Below, one piece after another: positions 9,551 through 19,045 of a stretch of DNA of 64,000 nucleotides. The DNA is from Methylophilaceae bacterium. Lineage in GTDB: Bacteria > Pseudomonadota > Gammaproteobacteria > Burkholderiales > Methylophilaceae. The notes under the pieces were generated by a model, which worked only from the letters and a program-made list of their open reading frames with translations, did no database searches and was not told the origin of the DNA. Location: contig CP073759.1 of assembly GCA_018398995.1 (NCBI GenBank), forward strand, positions 992,001-1,056,000. The letters run 5' to 3'. The translations under genes and the position numbers were made by a program. Positions within the stretch are counted from its first letter, which is position 1. Each line of letters opens with the position of its first letter.

Positions 9551-9810
9551 TCTATCGGTTTTTTGATACCAGTGGCAGCATGGTTACGCGCCTTCATTGC
9601 AGGTGCTAATTCTTCTGTTGCCAGCGCTTCTGCGGCAAGCGTTTTGTTAATTTCCATGCCTTTAACATAATAGTTTTCAATCACAGGATCAGGGGTTTTT
9701 ATTGCAAAATAAAAGGTAATAAAAGACGCAATGATCACCACCAAAGGCCCGCCTATGACCATCCACACATACCCAAACTTCCACCACGGCTTTGTATCTT
9801 CAACTATCAT
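9547..9810 (-). CDS. ccoH: Short FixH/CcoH-family protein
   Basis: An 87-residue protein with one N-terminal transmembrane segment after PWWKFGYVWMV and a short periplasmic tail containing NYYVKG. These are hallmarks of FixH/CcoH, a cbb3 oxidase assembly factor. It is much shorter than the ~150-170 residues of full FixH: the beta-rich periplasmic domain is reduced. It is the last gene of the cco cluster, 28 bp after ccoG, and its 3' end overlaps the convergent radical SAM gene by 4 bp. Confidence 0.8.
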   Translation of the reverse strand: MIVEDTKPWWKFGYVWMVIGGPLVVIIASFITFYFAIKTPDPVIENYYVKGMEINKTLAAEALATEELAPAMKARNHAATGIKKPID

Positions 9811-9837
9811 TTCGTTTCCTTGTTAACGGCAATACAA

Positions 9838-11280
9838 TTATCTAGGCACCAGGAATATCGACTTCTCAATCAATGTTTCTTGACTATCTACTTCTTCGAT
9901 TTCAAATTCAATTTTATGTTTACCGCTTTCTAGCGAGCCATCGGGTAATGTCACATCTACCACTATCCAACGCGCTTCAGCCGGCTCTACTGTAATCAGT
10001 GGGTTTCTATCGCTGCCTTTAAATCCAACTTTTGCGTTTTGTAAGCCATTCACATTGAGACGATACTGGTGTCTATTCTCGGTGGCATTCATGATTTGTA
10101 AGCGATACACATTTTCTAACATACCGCCTTCTACCAGCCTTGCGAGTACCGAGCGATCACGAACAACGTTGACTTTAAACGGTGTTCTGAACCATAAACT
10201 TGTTAATAAAGCCGCGATTAATAGAAATAATATCGCTGAATAAATCAGCACCCGTGGTCGCAAAATACGTTTCAGCATTTCACTGCGTGTCCAGTGATTA
10301 TCCATCGCATTTTGTGTGGTATATTTGATTAAGCCTCTAGGTTGTTCTATTTTATCCATCACATCGTCACAAACATCGGCACACAAGCCACAGCCAATAC
10401 ATTCGTACTGCAAGCCTTCACGAATATCTATCCCGGTAGGACAGACTTGCACACATAAACTGCAGTCAATACAAGCGCCTAATGATTCCGTTTTAGTCGT
10501 ATTTTTACGTGAGCCTGCCCCTCTTGGTTCACCGCGCGCTTCATCATAGGTCACAATCAGCGTGTCATCATCAAACATCGCGCTTTGAAAACGGGCATAA
10601 GGACACATATACTTGCAAACCTGCTCACGCATAAAACCGGCATTTCCATAGGTTGCAAAGGCATAGAAAATCACCCAGAACGTTGCCCATGAACCAAGAT
10701 TAAGCTGCATCATTTCTGATGCAAGTTCACGAATTGGCGTAAAGTATCCAACAAATGTAAAGCCTGTCCAAGCGGCAAACGCAATCCAAACAAAGTGTTT
10801 AGCAGACTTTCTCGATAACTTTTCTAGCGATATTTTCGCCGCATCTAATCGCATTCTTTTGGCACGGTCACCTTCAATTTTTCTTTCTATCCAAAGAAAA
10901 ATCTCCGTATAAACGGTCTGCGGACAGGTATAGCCACACCACAAACGGCCCGCAATTGCCGTAAATAAAAACAGGGACAGTGCTGAAATAATTAAAATGG
11001 CTGTTAGATAAATTAAATCTTGTGGATATAAAACCAGATTAGCAATATAAAAGCGTCTGCCTGGCAAATCAAACAATAGTGCTTGTCTTTGACCCCATTC
11101 TAACCAAGGCACACCATAAAAAAACAGTTGCGTGAGCCAAATCATTGCCCATCGCCACTTAGCAAAATAACCAAAAATACTGCGCGGATATATCTTATCT
11201 TCTGCTTTATATAAAGAAATAACCACCTCTTGCGGCGAGGTGGCTTTTTCTTCAATAACGGCGTTATTAGTTTCAGTCAT
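9838..11280 (-). CDS. ccoG: Cytochrome c oxidase accessory protein CcoG
   Basis: A 480-residue polyferredoxin-like membrane protein. Transmembrane segments are followed by a cytoplasmic region with two 4Fe-4S motif sets (CIDCSLCVQVCP and CIGCGLCADVC), a CGYTCPQTVYTEI motif in the membrane part, and a C-terminal Ig-like periplasmic domain. CcoG is a cupric reductase supporting copper delivery to cbb3 oxidase. It follows ccoP by about 30 bp in the cco operon. Confidence 0.95.
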   Translation of the reverse strand: MTETNNAVIEEKATSPQEVVISLYKAEDKIYPRSIFGYFAKWRWAMIWLTQLFFYGVPWLEWGQRQALLFDLPGRRFYIANLVLYPQDLIYLTAILIISALSLFLFTAIAGRLWCGYTCPQTVYTEIFLWIERKIEGDRAKRMRLDAAKISLEKLSRKSAKHFVWIAFAAWTGFTFVGYFTPIRELASEMMQLNLGSWATFWVIFYAFATYGNAGFMREQVCKYMCPYARFQSAMFDDDTLIVTYDEARGEPRGAGSRKNTTKTESLGACIDCSLCVQVCPTGIDIREGLQYECIGCGLCADVCDDVMDKIEQPRGLIKYTTQNAMDNHWTRSEMLKRILRPRVLIYSAILFLLIAALLTSLWFRTPFKVNVVRDRSVLARLVEGGMLENVYRLQIMNATENRHQYRLNVNGLQNAKVGFKGSDRNPLITVEPAEARWIVVDVTLPDGSLESGKHKIEFEIEEVDSQETLIEKSIFLVPR

Positions 11281-11309
11281 ATGCTTTTTTTACAAACTCA
11301 CGATTAATA

Positions 11310-12221
11310 TTAATGTTTTGTTCCATTTGATAATCCCCAAATATAAGCCGTTAATACTTTTATTTGTTCTGGGGTGAGTTTATCTTCTTGCGCAGGCATT
11401 TGATTAACAATACCGTTTTTAATACGACTAATAATCGCCGCCTCACCAGCACCATGCAACCAAATATTATCAGTTAAATTTGGTGCGCCTAATGCTTGAT
11501 TGCCTTTTCCATCAGGACCATGACAAGCTGCACATGTTGCAAATTTAGCTTCACCTAAACCCGCTCTCGCGGCATCGTGCATACTGCCAGAAAGACTGAG
11601 TACGTAGTTAGCCAGATTTTTTATATCTTCATCACTGCCTACCATGGCACCCATTGGCGGCATCATACCGTTACGGCCGTTGATTAGGGTTTCTTCAATT
11701 TTTTCTGGGCTACCGCCATGAAGCCAATCATGGTCAGTAAGATTAGGAAATCCTCTGCCGCCGCGCGCATCAGAAGCATGACATTGTGCACAATTATTCA
11801 TATACAAGCGCTCTCCAATTGCTTTTGCCGCTGGCATAGCGGATAACGCTTCTACTGACACGCCGTCAAATTTAGCATAAAGTGGCTTCAATGCTTCATT
11901 TGCTTCAGCAACTTCTGCATGATATTGATTCTCTTGCGTCCAGTTTTTTGAGCCATCATAGGTGGCTAAACCGGGATAAAGTGCCAAATAAATAAAACCA
12001 AAAATGATGGTAATAATAAATAACCACACCCACCATCTTGGTAGTGGATTATTCATTTCGGTTATATCTTCATCCCATACATGACCACTGGTATTGTCAC
12101 CGTTCTTACTCACGATTTTCATTTTGCTTGTGAACCATAATAAGAATGCACAACCAATAATGCCAACAACCGTAATAATGGCGATAAAGTAAGGCCAAAA
12201 ATTATTGAAAAAATCACTCAT
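11310..12221 (-). CDS. ccoP: cbb3 oxidase diheme cytochrome c subunit
   Basis: A 303-residue subunit III. It has two N-terminal transmembrane helices (first starting FWPYFIAIITV; second in WWVWLFIITIIFGF) joined by a cytoplasmic loop with HVWDEDITEMNNPLPRWW. Two class I cytochrome c domains follow, with heme motifs CAQCH and CAACH and distal methionines. It passes electrons from soluble cytochrome c to CcoO and CcoN. A Shine-Dalgarno AAGGAA precedes the ATG; ccoQ ends 11 bp upstream. Confidence 0.96.
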   Translation of the reverse strand: MSDFFNNFWPYFIAIITVVGIIGCAFLLWFTSKMKIVSKNGDNTSGHVWDEDITEMNNPLPRWWVWLFIITIIFGFIYLALYPGLATYDGSKNWTQENQYHAEVAEANEALKPLYAKFDGVSVEALSAMPAAKAIGERLYMNNCAQCHASDARGGRGFPNLTDHDWLHGGSPEKIEETLINGRNGMMPPMGAMVGSDEDIKNLANYVLSLSGSMHDAARAGLGEAKFATCAACHGPDGKGNQALGAPNLTDNIWLHGAGEAAIISRIKNGIVNQMPAQEDKLTPEQIKVLTAYIWGLSNGTKH

Positions 12222-12232
12222 TTTACGTTCCT

Positions 12233-12370
12233 TTATTTTTCATCAAAAGGCAGTCTGGCTGCCTCTTCAAAATCTGCAGTATGGCGATGGCGCCATACCC
12301 AAACAATAATGCCAACAAATACAATAAAACTAATCAATGTGACTAATATACGTAATAAGTTGATATCCAT
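12233..12370 (-). CDS. ccoQ: cbb3 oxidase small subunit CcoQ
   Basis: A 45-residue ORF starting MDINLLRILVT, with one transmembrane helix followed by WVWRHRHTADFEEAARLPF, the usual CcoQ cytoplasmic tail. It fills the gap between ccoO and ccoP on the same strand. CcoQ stabilises the cbb3 complex. It was translated by hand because of its size. Confidence 0.9.
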   Translation of the reverse strand: MDINLLRILVTLISFIVFVGIIVWVWRHRHTADFEEAARLPFDEK

Positions 12371-12389
12371 CAGGTGCTCCATTCTTTAT

Positions 12390-13016
12390 TTATTTAAGAT
12401 GAATGCCCAACACTTGCATATAAGCAATAATGGCATCTAGCTCTGTTTTGCCTTCCACTTCTGCCGCCGCACCTGCAATCTGTTCGTCGGTATATGGCAC
12501 ACCCACTTTACGCAATGCCGCCATATTTTTTCCAATATCGGCATTCACTGGTGCGTTTTCTAACCATGGATACGCTGGCATAATCGATTCTGGCACCACA
12601 TCACGCGGATTGATTAGATGAATACGTTGCCATTCATCACTGTACTTCCCACCCACACGATGCAAATCAGGACCAGTACGCTTACTGCCCCACTGGAACG
12701 GGTGATCGTAAACAAACTCACCTGCAACAGAGTAATGGCCATAGCGCAATGTTTCTGCCCTTAGTGGTCGTATCATCTGTGAATGACAGTTATAGCACCC
12801 TTCGCGCTGATAAATATCACGCCCAACTAATTGTAACGGTGTGTATGGCTCCAAGCCTTTGATAGGTTCAGTTGTCGACTTTTGAAAGAACAAAGGCACG
12901 ATTTCTACCAGCCCACCAATCGACACCACGACCAATATCAATACAATCATCAAAAAGTTATTGGTTTCAATCTTCTCGTGACTGAAGCCTGTTTTTTTAT
13001 CATTTAAATCTGACAT
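12390..13016 (-). CDS. ccoO: cbb3 oxidase monoheme cytochrome c subunit
   Basis: A 208-residue subunit II with one N-terminal membrane anchor ([16 protein letters not shown]), the heme motif CYNCH and the CcoO-typical [15 protein letters not shown] and [11 protein letters not shown]. The frame is open further upstream, but the ATG at 13016 is preceded by AAGGAAAA and gives the standard MSDLNDKK start, so the longer form overlapping ccoN is rejected. Confidence 0.96.
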   Translation of the reverse strand: MSDLNDKKTGFSHEKIETNNFLMIVLILVVVSIGGLVEIVPLFFQKSTTEPIKGLEPYTPLQLVGRDIYQREGCYNCHSQMIRPLRAETLRYGHYSVAGEFVYDHPFQWGSKRTGPDLHRVGGKYSDEWQRIHLINPRDVVPESIMPAYPWLENAPVNADIGKNMAALRKVGVPYTDEQIAGAAAEVEGKTELDAIIAYMQVLGIHLK

Positions 13017-13026
13017 AACATTTTCC

Positions 13027-14463
13027 TTAAACGTGAGCTGCAACAGGTGGAATAGTTGCCGTTGCTGGCTGACCACTCGTCGCTGTTTTCAATACATTCC
13101 AAAGCATAACGACCATACCACCAAGGTAAAGTAGACCACCCAGTAAACGAATAAAGTAGTATGGGAACTTGGCTTTTACGCTTTCAACAAAGGTATAAGC
13201 CAATGTGCCATCAGCATTCACTGCACGCCACATCAAGCCTTCCATCACACCTGAAATCCACAAGGCTGCAATGTAAAGTACGATACCTATTGTTGCCATC
13301 CAGAAATGTAATTCGATGGCTTTAATGCTATGCATTTTTTCTTTGCCAAATAATTTTGGTACTAAGTGATAAAGCGCACCCATCGAAACTAAACCAACCC
13401 AACCTAAAGCACCTGAATGCACATGACCAATTGTCCAATCAGTATAGTGAGAAAGTGAGTTAACCGTTTTAATCGCCATCATTGGGCCTTCAAACGTACT
13501 CATGCCGTAGAAAGATAATGAAACAATCATGAAACGTAAGATAGGATCCGTACGTAATTTATGCCATGCACCCGACATGGTCATCATGCCATTAATCATA
13601 CCGCCCCAACTTGGTGCTAATAAAATCAATGAAAACACCATGCCCAATGACTGTGTCCAATCTGGCAACGCTGTGTAATGTAGATGATGCGGACCTGCCC
13701 ACATATAGGTAAAAATCAATGCCCAGAAGTGAACAATGGACAAGCTATATGAATACACTGGGCGCTCTGCTTGCTTAGGTACAAAGTAATACATAATGCC
13801 CAAGAACCCTGCGGTTAAGAAGAAACCAACGGCATTATGGCCATACCACCACTGCACCATGGCATCTTGCACACCAGCGTAAGCAGAATAAGATTTCATA
13901 AAGCTCACTGGGATAGCTGCACTATTGACGATATGCAGCAAAGCAACTGCAATAATAAAAGCACCAAAAAACCAGTTTGCAACGTAAATATGTCTTACTT
14001 TACGCTTGGCAATCGTGCCAAAAAACACAACTGCAAAAGAAACCCAAACCACGGCAATTAATAAATCAATTGGCCATTCTAGTTCTGCATATTCTTTACT
14101 TTGCGTAAAGCCTAATGGCAGTGAAATGGCAGCGGCAACAATGACAACTTGCCAACCCCAAAAGGTAAAAGCGGCCAGTTTTGGCATAAATAAACTGACT
14201 TGACTGGTACGTTGCACCACATAATAAGCAGTCGCAAACAGCGTACAACCGCCAAAAGCAAAAATCACAGCATTGGTGTGTAACGGACGTAACCGACCAA
14301 AACTGGTCCATGGCAAGCCCAAATTCAGTTCAGGCCAAACAAGCTGGGCAGCAATAATCACCCCAACCAGCATGCCAACAACCCCCCAAACAACCGCCAT
14401 AATAGAAAACTGCCTTACCGCTGTATCGTGATAAGTCAACGATTCACTTCCTAAACTTTGCAT
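13027..14463 (-). CDS. ccoN: cbb3 oxidase catalytic subunit I
   Basis: A 478-residue, about 12-helix heme-copper oxidase subunit of the C family. Conserved histidine motifs are visible: [17 protein letters not shown] (low-spin heme ligand), [12 protein letters not shown] (CuB His and the cross-linked Tyr region), [13 protein letters not shown] (CuB ligands) and [14 protein letters not shown] (heme ligands). It reduces oxygen with high affinity and pumps protons. A GAGGGT ribosome site precedes the ATG. A perfect FNR box ends 60 bp upstream. Confidence 0.97.
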   Translation of the reverse strand: MQSLGSESLTYHDTAVRQFSIMAVVWGVVGMLVGVIIAAQLVWPELNLGLPWTSFGRLRPLHTNAVIFAFGGCTLFATAYYVVQRTSQVSLFMPKLAAFTFWGWQVVIVAAAISLPLGFTQSKEYAELEWPIDLLIAVVWVSFAVVFFGTIAKRKVRHIYVANWFFGAFIIAVALLHIVNSAAIPVSFMKSYSAYAGVQDAMVQWWYGHNAVGFFLTAGFLGIMYYFVPKQAERPVYSYSLSIVHFWALIFTYMWAGPHHLHYTALPDWTQSLGMVFSLILLAPSWGGMINGMMTMSGAWHKLRTDPILRFMIVSLSFYGMSTFEGPMMAIKTVNSLSHYTDWTIGHVHSGALGWVGLVSMGALYHLVPKLFGKEKMHSIKAIELHFWMATIGIVLYIAALWISGVMEGLMWRAVNADGTLAYTFVESVKAKFPYYFIRLLGGLLYLGGMVVMLWNVLKTATSGQPATATIPPVAAHV

Positions 14464-14522
14464 TTTTTTACCCTCATTTTTAACGACATTGAGGGATTAT
14501 GCTGAAAATCCCCCATCCCAAT

Positions 14523-14536
14523 TTGATACAAATCAA
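14523..14536. promoter_or_regulatory. FNR box upstream of ccoN
   Basis: TTGATACAAATCAA, identical to the hemN site. It overlaps the stop codon of ccoS (14533-14535), so the ccoNOQPGH promoter is embedded at the end of the upstream gene. The distance to the ccoN start is 60 bp. Confidence 0.88.
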
Positions 14537-14670
14537 TCTTCGTGCAATATACGCTCACCCTCTTCTTCAATATCTTCAAATTGACCTGAATAGATTGCCC
14601 ACCAAAGACCACCCAAAATGATTAAAACCAAAATGACTGACAAAGGAACGAGTAAAAAGAGAATGTCCAT
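14533..14670 (-). CDS. ccoS: cbb3 oxidase maturation protein CcoS
   Basis: A 45-residue ORF starting MDILFLLVPLSV, with one transmembrane helix and GGLWWAIYSGQFEDIEEEG, the CcoS signature (WWA---GQFED--EGE--L-D). It sits between ccoI and ccoN, starting 8 bp after the ccoI stop. CcoS is needed for cofactor insertion into cbb3 oxidase. Found by hand translation. Confidence 0.93.
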   Translation of the reverse strand: MDILFLLVPLSVILVLIILGGLWWAIYSGQFEDIEEEGERILHED

Positions 14671-14678
14671 GAAAACTA

Positions 14679-16982
14679 CTAGCCCTGAATTGTATCAATA
14701 TTTGCCAGGCGCGCCGCGTTCAAAATCACCAATAGTGAACTCAGCGCCATGCCTAATCCTGCCAACCATGCTGGCAACAGACCAGCAACCGCAAGCGGCA
14801 CGCAGGTTGCATTGTAGATAGCCGCCCATGTTAAGTTCTGTTTAACGATACGCATGGTTCGCTTCGCTTGCCCGATTAAATAGGGCACCATTGCAAGATC
14901 GCCATTCATCACAACAAAATCAGATTGCGCTTGCGCCAATGGCACAGCTTGCCCCATCGCGATTGAAACATGTGCGCTCGCCAATACTGGTCCATCATTT
15001 AAACCATCACCGACCATTAATACTTTTCTGCCTTGTTGTTGCAAGGCTTGAATATGCGCCAATTTATCTTGCGGACTACAATCACCAAACACAGCCTGAA
15101 TACCAACAGCTTCTGCAACACGTTGCACCGAAGCCAATTTATCACCAGATAATACAGCAACATGCAAACCGTGTTCTGTGACATGACGCACACAAGATGC
15201 CGCGCTTGGTTTAATTGATTCAACTATTGCGAAACTGGCTAACCAGCCCTTATCGGACACTAAATGCACCATAGATCCTTCGCTGTTTGCCATCTCATCG
15301 GCAGTCAAATCACAAAATCTTGTATTGCCTAATTTTAGATTTCCCCACGCTGACTTTGCTGTTAAACCTGCTCCCGACACTTCTTGTACGGCGCTGACTA
15401 ACTTAGTATTATTGAGCGCTACCGATTTTGCCGCCTCTACCAAGGCACGTGAAACTGGATGTAATGAATGTCGTGCCATGTCGGCGGCGATTTGCAAGGC
15501 TTCCGTCTCACTCAAAATACCACTAACTGAAATGTTGCCCACTATCATTTTATCCAATGTTAGCGTGCCCGTTTTATCAAACACAATGGTATCTATATTG
15601 GTTAATGCCTCCAGCGCTTGCATTTTACGTACTAAGATACCCGTGCGCGCCAACTTGCCAGACACAGTCAACATTGCTGCGGGCGTGGCCAAAGAGAGTG
15701 CACAAGGACAGGTCACAATCAGTACCGCTACTGCCGTCATTAACGCACGACTTTGATCGACTTGCCATAAATAAAGCGCAGTACCAGCCGCCGCCAACAA
15801 TACCAACAGCAAAAATGGTTGCGCAATACGATCGGCCAATATAGCTAATCTCGGCTTATCGACTGACGCACGCTCCATTAATGCGACTATTTGGGCATAG
15901 CGCGTATTGTCTCCAATTTGTGTAATACGCACTTGCACCGCTGCACTTAAATTATGACTGCCTGCAATCACTTCAACGCCCAAGGCTTTTGAGACAGGAC
16001 GAGATTCTCCTGTCAGTAATGATTCATCTGCTTTGGTATCTCCCAATGTAATGATGCCATCTGCTGGAAATGCCTCACCGGGCAGCACACGCACCACATC
16101 GCCTACCATCAAGCGCCTTACCGCAATACGTTCAAATTGGCCATCAGCATTGAGACGCTCGATGATGCTGGGTAAGCGCCGCATCAATACATCCAGTGCC
16201 CCTGCAGTTTTATTACGCATGCGTAACTCTATCCAGCGCCCAGTAAGCAGAAAAAACACCAACATGGTTAACGAATCAAAATAGACTTCTGATCCCCACC
16301 ATCCATTTGGTTCAAACGTTGCCGCAGAGCTGACCAAAAAAGCAATCAAAATCCCAAGAGACACGGGAAAATCCATACTAATTTGACGCTGTTTAATATC
16401 GGTTAGTGCGCTTTTAAAAAATGGGCCGCTTGAGAAAAGCATCACAGGCAAGGTTAACACCCACGAAGCCCAGCGCATCAAATTAAGCGTGTCTTGTGTC
16501 ATCTCGCCGGGGCTCGCATAATAGGCTGGCATGGTATACATCATGACTTGCAACATACAGAAACCAGCAACCAGCAAACGCCAAAGCATCAAGCGCTGAC
16601 TCTTACGCCTATCATTACGCACCAGTGCATCGGCTGCTGGTAAAGCACGATAACCTGCCTGATTAATCGCCCCCATCCATATTGAGGGGGTTGTATGTTC
16701 TGAAGACCACACTAAACGTGCGCGGCCACTGGTTGCATTGACCTCTGCACTCACAATGCCTGGCAAAGCTTTGACTGTCTTTTCTATATTCAGCGCACAT
16801 GAAGCACAATGCATGCCCTCCACTGCCAAATGGGATTCCCACGTGTGCTCAACATTTGGTAACTTGGTGCTAAAGCTTGACCATTCATCGGGCTCATCCA
16901 GCGCAAGCAAAATGCTATCAGTGTCAGTTATTTCATCACTGTTCGCAGGTAATTTACTGAATGTAACTGATGGGTTATCCAT
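14679..16982 (-). CDS. ccoI: Copper-translocating P1B-type ATPase CcoI
   Basis: A 767-residue P-type ATPase. It has an N-terminal heavy-metal domain with GMHCASC at about residues 56-62, a CPC membrane metal site (TCPCALS, about residue 421), the phosphorylation motif DKTGTLT (about residue 468), and GDGLNDGPVLA in the hinge. It supplies copper for the cbb3 CuB centre. It heads the cluster ccoI-S-N-O-Q-P-G-H and has its own FNR box 74 bp upstream. Confidence 0.95.
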   Translation of the reverse strand: MDNPSVTFSKLPANSDEITDTDSILLALDEPDEWSSFSTKLPNVEHTWESHLAVEGMHCASCALNIEKTVKALPGIVSAEVNATSGRARLVWSSEHTTPSIWMGAINQAGYRALPAADALVRNDRRKSQRLMLWRLLVAGFCMLQVMMYTMPAYYASPGEMTQDTLNLMRWASWVLTLPVMLFSSGPFFKSALTDIKQRQISMDFPVSLGILIAFLVSSAATFEPNGWWGSEVYFDSLTMLVFFLLTGRWIELRMRNKTAGALDVLMRRLPSIIERLNADGQFERIAVRRLMVGDVVRVLPGEAFPADGIITLGDTKADESLLTGESRPVSKALGVEVIAGSHNLSAAVQVRITQIGDNTRYAQIVALMERASVDKPRLAILADRIAQPFLLLVLLAAAGTALYLWQVDQSRALMTAVAVLIVTCPCALSLATPAAMLTVSGKLARTGILVRKMQALEALTNIDTIVFDKTGTLTLDKMIVGNISVSGILSETEALQIAADMARHSLHPVSRALVEAAKSVALNNTKLVSAVQEVSGAGLTAKSAWGNLKLGNTRFCDLTADEMANSEGSMVHLVSDKGWLASFAIVESIKPSAASCVRHVTEHGLHVAVLSGDKLASVQRVAEAVGIQAVFGDCSPQDKLAHIQALQQQGRKVLMVGDGLNDGPVLASAHVSIAMGQAVPLAQAQSDFVVMNGDLAMVPYLIGQAKRTMRIVKQNLTWAAIYNATCVPLAVAGLLPAWLAGLGMALSSLLVILNAARLANIDTIQG

Positions 16983-17055
16983 GATTATATTGAGTCTTGT
17001 TAAGCGTCTATAGTTCGCAGATTTAACATAATAAAATATAGCGGCGCTTCTGATG

Positions 17056-17069
17056 TTGATTCATATCAA
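17056..17069. promoter_or_regulatory. FNR box upstream of ccoI
   Basis: TTGATTCATATCAA, a perfect FNR palindrome lying 74 bp upstream of the ccoI ATG in the short gap between ccoI and the end of tpiA. It implies that copper loading and the oxidase are induced together at low oxygen. Confidence 0.87.
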
Positions 17070-17078
17070 GTACACGCA

Positions 17079-17891
17079 TTAATTGATCTCTACTGGCGTG
17101 AGCGTCTGACATGCGCCGGTGTTTGATGCCACACGACAAATCTGTGTAAAGGCTAGCACATTTAGTGCACTATGCCCCACTAAACCACCATCAATATCTG
17201 GCAAGGTCAAGATACTGCAAGCATTGTCAGGCGTCAAACTACCACCATAAATAATCCTTACTTTTTTTGCAAAATCCGCATCATATTGCTTGATTAATCG
17301 TCTAATGAATGAATGAATTGCTTGTACATGGTCTGGGTCGGCCGCATAGCCCGTACCAATTGCCCACACAGGCTCATACGCAATAACTAAGTTCACTGCT
17401 TTTGCTTGACTTAAAGTTGTCTCATCTAAATCAAATATCGCCAACACCTGCGCTTCTATCATCTGTTTAGTTTGGCCAGCGGCATGCTCTTCCAGCGTTT
17501 CCCCAACACAATAAATGGGTGTTATTGCTGCATCAACCGCTCTTTTAATTCTAGTGACCGCCGTTTGGTTACTTTCATGGCTATATGTGCGTCGCTCCGA
17601 GTGGCCCACAATCACGTATGAGCAGTCAAAATCTGCAATCATCTCTGCTGATACAGAAGCCGTATAAGCCCCATGTACAAACTGGCTTACATTCTGCGCG
17701 CCCCACCCTATGCGCGTATCAGCCAATATTTTTTGTGCTTGGAACAAATAGGGATAAGGCAAGCAAATGCCACAATCTACATTGCTCAGCTGTGTTAAGT
17801 CTATTGCCATTGCCAATAATAATCTTTCATTTTCTAGTAAATTGCCATGTAATTTCCAGTTTCCAACCACCAGCTGCTTACGTGTTTGCAT
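17079..17891 (-). CDS. tpiA: Triosephosphate isomerase, copy 1
   Basis: About 270 residues. All catalytic elements are present: Lys in VGNWKLHGN, the His electrophile in VGHSERR, the catalytic Glu in AYEPVWAIGTG and the phosphate loop GGSLTPDN. It interconverts DHAP and glyceraldehyde-3-phosphate. It lies 29 bp after fba, in a probable fbp-fba-tpiA operon. The ATG at 17891 matches the family N-terminus and lies 9 bases after AAGGTG; an in-frame ATG at 17903 is too close to that site. A paralogue lies at 29525-30307. Confidence 0.94.
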   Translation of the reverse strand: MQTRKQLVVGNWKLHGNLLENERLLLAMAIDLTQLSNVDCGICLPYPYLFQAQKILADTRIGWGAQNVSQFVHGAYTASVSAEMIADFDCSYVIVGHSERRTYSHESNQTAVTRIKRAVDAAITPIYCVGETLEEHAAGQTKQMIEAQVLAIFDLDETTLSQAKAVNLVIAYEPVWAIGTGYAADPDHVQAIHSFIRRLIKQYDADFAKKVRIIYGGSLTPDNACSILTLPDIDGGLVGHSALNVLAFTQICRVASNTGACQTLTPVEIN

Positions 17892-17920
17892 TACCCATTT
17901 CACCTTAACATGTGGTTGTT

Positions 17921-18982
17921 TTAACTGGCGATATCATGATGCAATTGCGCATATTGATGGGCCATTGCTTCAATTGGAATCGCCTTAATTTTACTAGCAT
18001 GCCCGGCACTACCAAATGCTTCAAATCGCTCCTGAGCCACCTGCTGAGCGGCCAATGTTGCCGCTTTAAAATATTGTCTTGGGTCAAACACTGCTGGATT
18101 TTCACCCATAAATTGTCGAATAGCAGCCGTCATCGCCAATCGAATATCTGTATCAATATTCACTTTACGCACACCATGTTTAATGCCTTCAACAATTTGG
18201 GCAATAGGCACGCCATAGGTTTCTTTAATATCGCCGCCATATTGGCGAATGGTAGCCAAACAATCCTGAGAAACACTCGATGCGCCATGCATCACCAAAT
18301 GCGTATTGGGCAAACGTTCATGAATAGCCTTTAGCCTAGCAATGGATAACACATCATCGGTTGGTGGTCGGCTAAATTTATAGGCGCCGTGACTCGTACC
18401 AATCGCAATGGCTAACGCATCAACATGTGTTTCATTCACAAAGGCTACCGCTTCCTCTGGGCTAGTTAATAATTGTTCTCGATCTAGCACACCACTAGCA
18501 CCAATGCCATCTTCCTCAGCCGCTTCTCCTGTCTCTAACGAACCTAAACAGCCCAGCTCACCTTCAACAGAAATACCGACTGCATGCGCTAGCGTCGTCA
18601 CTCGCTTTGTTACTTCAACGTTATACTGATAACTCGCAGGCGTTTTGCCATCCTCTTTCAGAGAGCCATCCATCATGACACTAGAAAAACCACTCCGAAT
18701 GGCGGTTAAACAAACCGTAGCAGAAACACCATGATCTTGATGCATACAGATAGGTAAATGCGGATACTGCTCAATGGCCGCCGCAATCATTTTGCGTAAA
18801 AACACTTCGCCAGCATAATCACGTGCGCCTACTGTGGCTTGTAAAATGACAGGGCTATCAACAGCATTTGCCGCAAATAAGATCGCATGTATTTGTTCCA
18901 TATTATTTACATTGAACGCGGGCAAACCATAATCATGTTCCGCCGCATGATCAAGTAATTGTCTTAATGTGACTAATGCCAT
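17921..18982 (-). CDS. fba: Class II fructose-bisphosphate aldolase, Calvin-cycle subtype
   Basis: A 353-residue zinc aldolase. Visible motifs are [10 protein letters not shown], the zinc and catalytic region CMHQDHG, and [10 protein letters not shown] with [10 protein letters not shown] for substrate phosphate binding. The long form resembles CbbA/Fba of autotrophic and methylotrophic proteobacteria. It condenses DHAP with glyceraldehyde-3-phosphate. A GTG directly before the ATG could add one residue, but AAGGAG is placed 8 bases before the ATG at 18982. It lies between fbp and tpiA. Confidence 0.94.
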   Translation of the reverse strand: MALVTLRQLLDHAAEHDYGLPAFNVNNMEQIHAILFAANAVDSPVILQATVGARDYAGEVFLRKMIAAAIEQYPHLPICMHQDHGVSATVCLTAIRSGFSSVMMDGSLKEDGKTPASYQYNVEVTKRVTTLAHAVGISVEGELGCLGSLETGEAAEEDGIGASGVLDREQLLTSPEEAVAFVNETHVDALAIAIGTSHGAYKFSRPPTDDVLSIARLKAIHERLPNTHLVMHGASSVSQDCLATIRQYGGDIKETYGVPIAQIVEGIKHGVRKVNIDTDIRLAMTAAIRQFMGENPAVFDPRQYFKAATLAAQQVAQERFEAFGSAGHASKIKAIPIEAMAHQYAQLHHDIAS

Positions 18983-19045
18983 CACCTAAACTCCTTAATA
19001 ACCATTGATTGTTGATGCCATCATCAAACACTACAACTTCGCGCC

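Noticed and set aside
15325-15756. A 143-codon open frame antisense to ccoI
   Set aside because: Completely inside ccoI, which carries all P-type ATPase motifs; no independent support.
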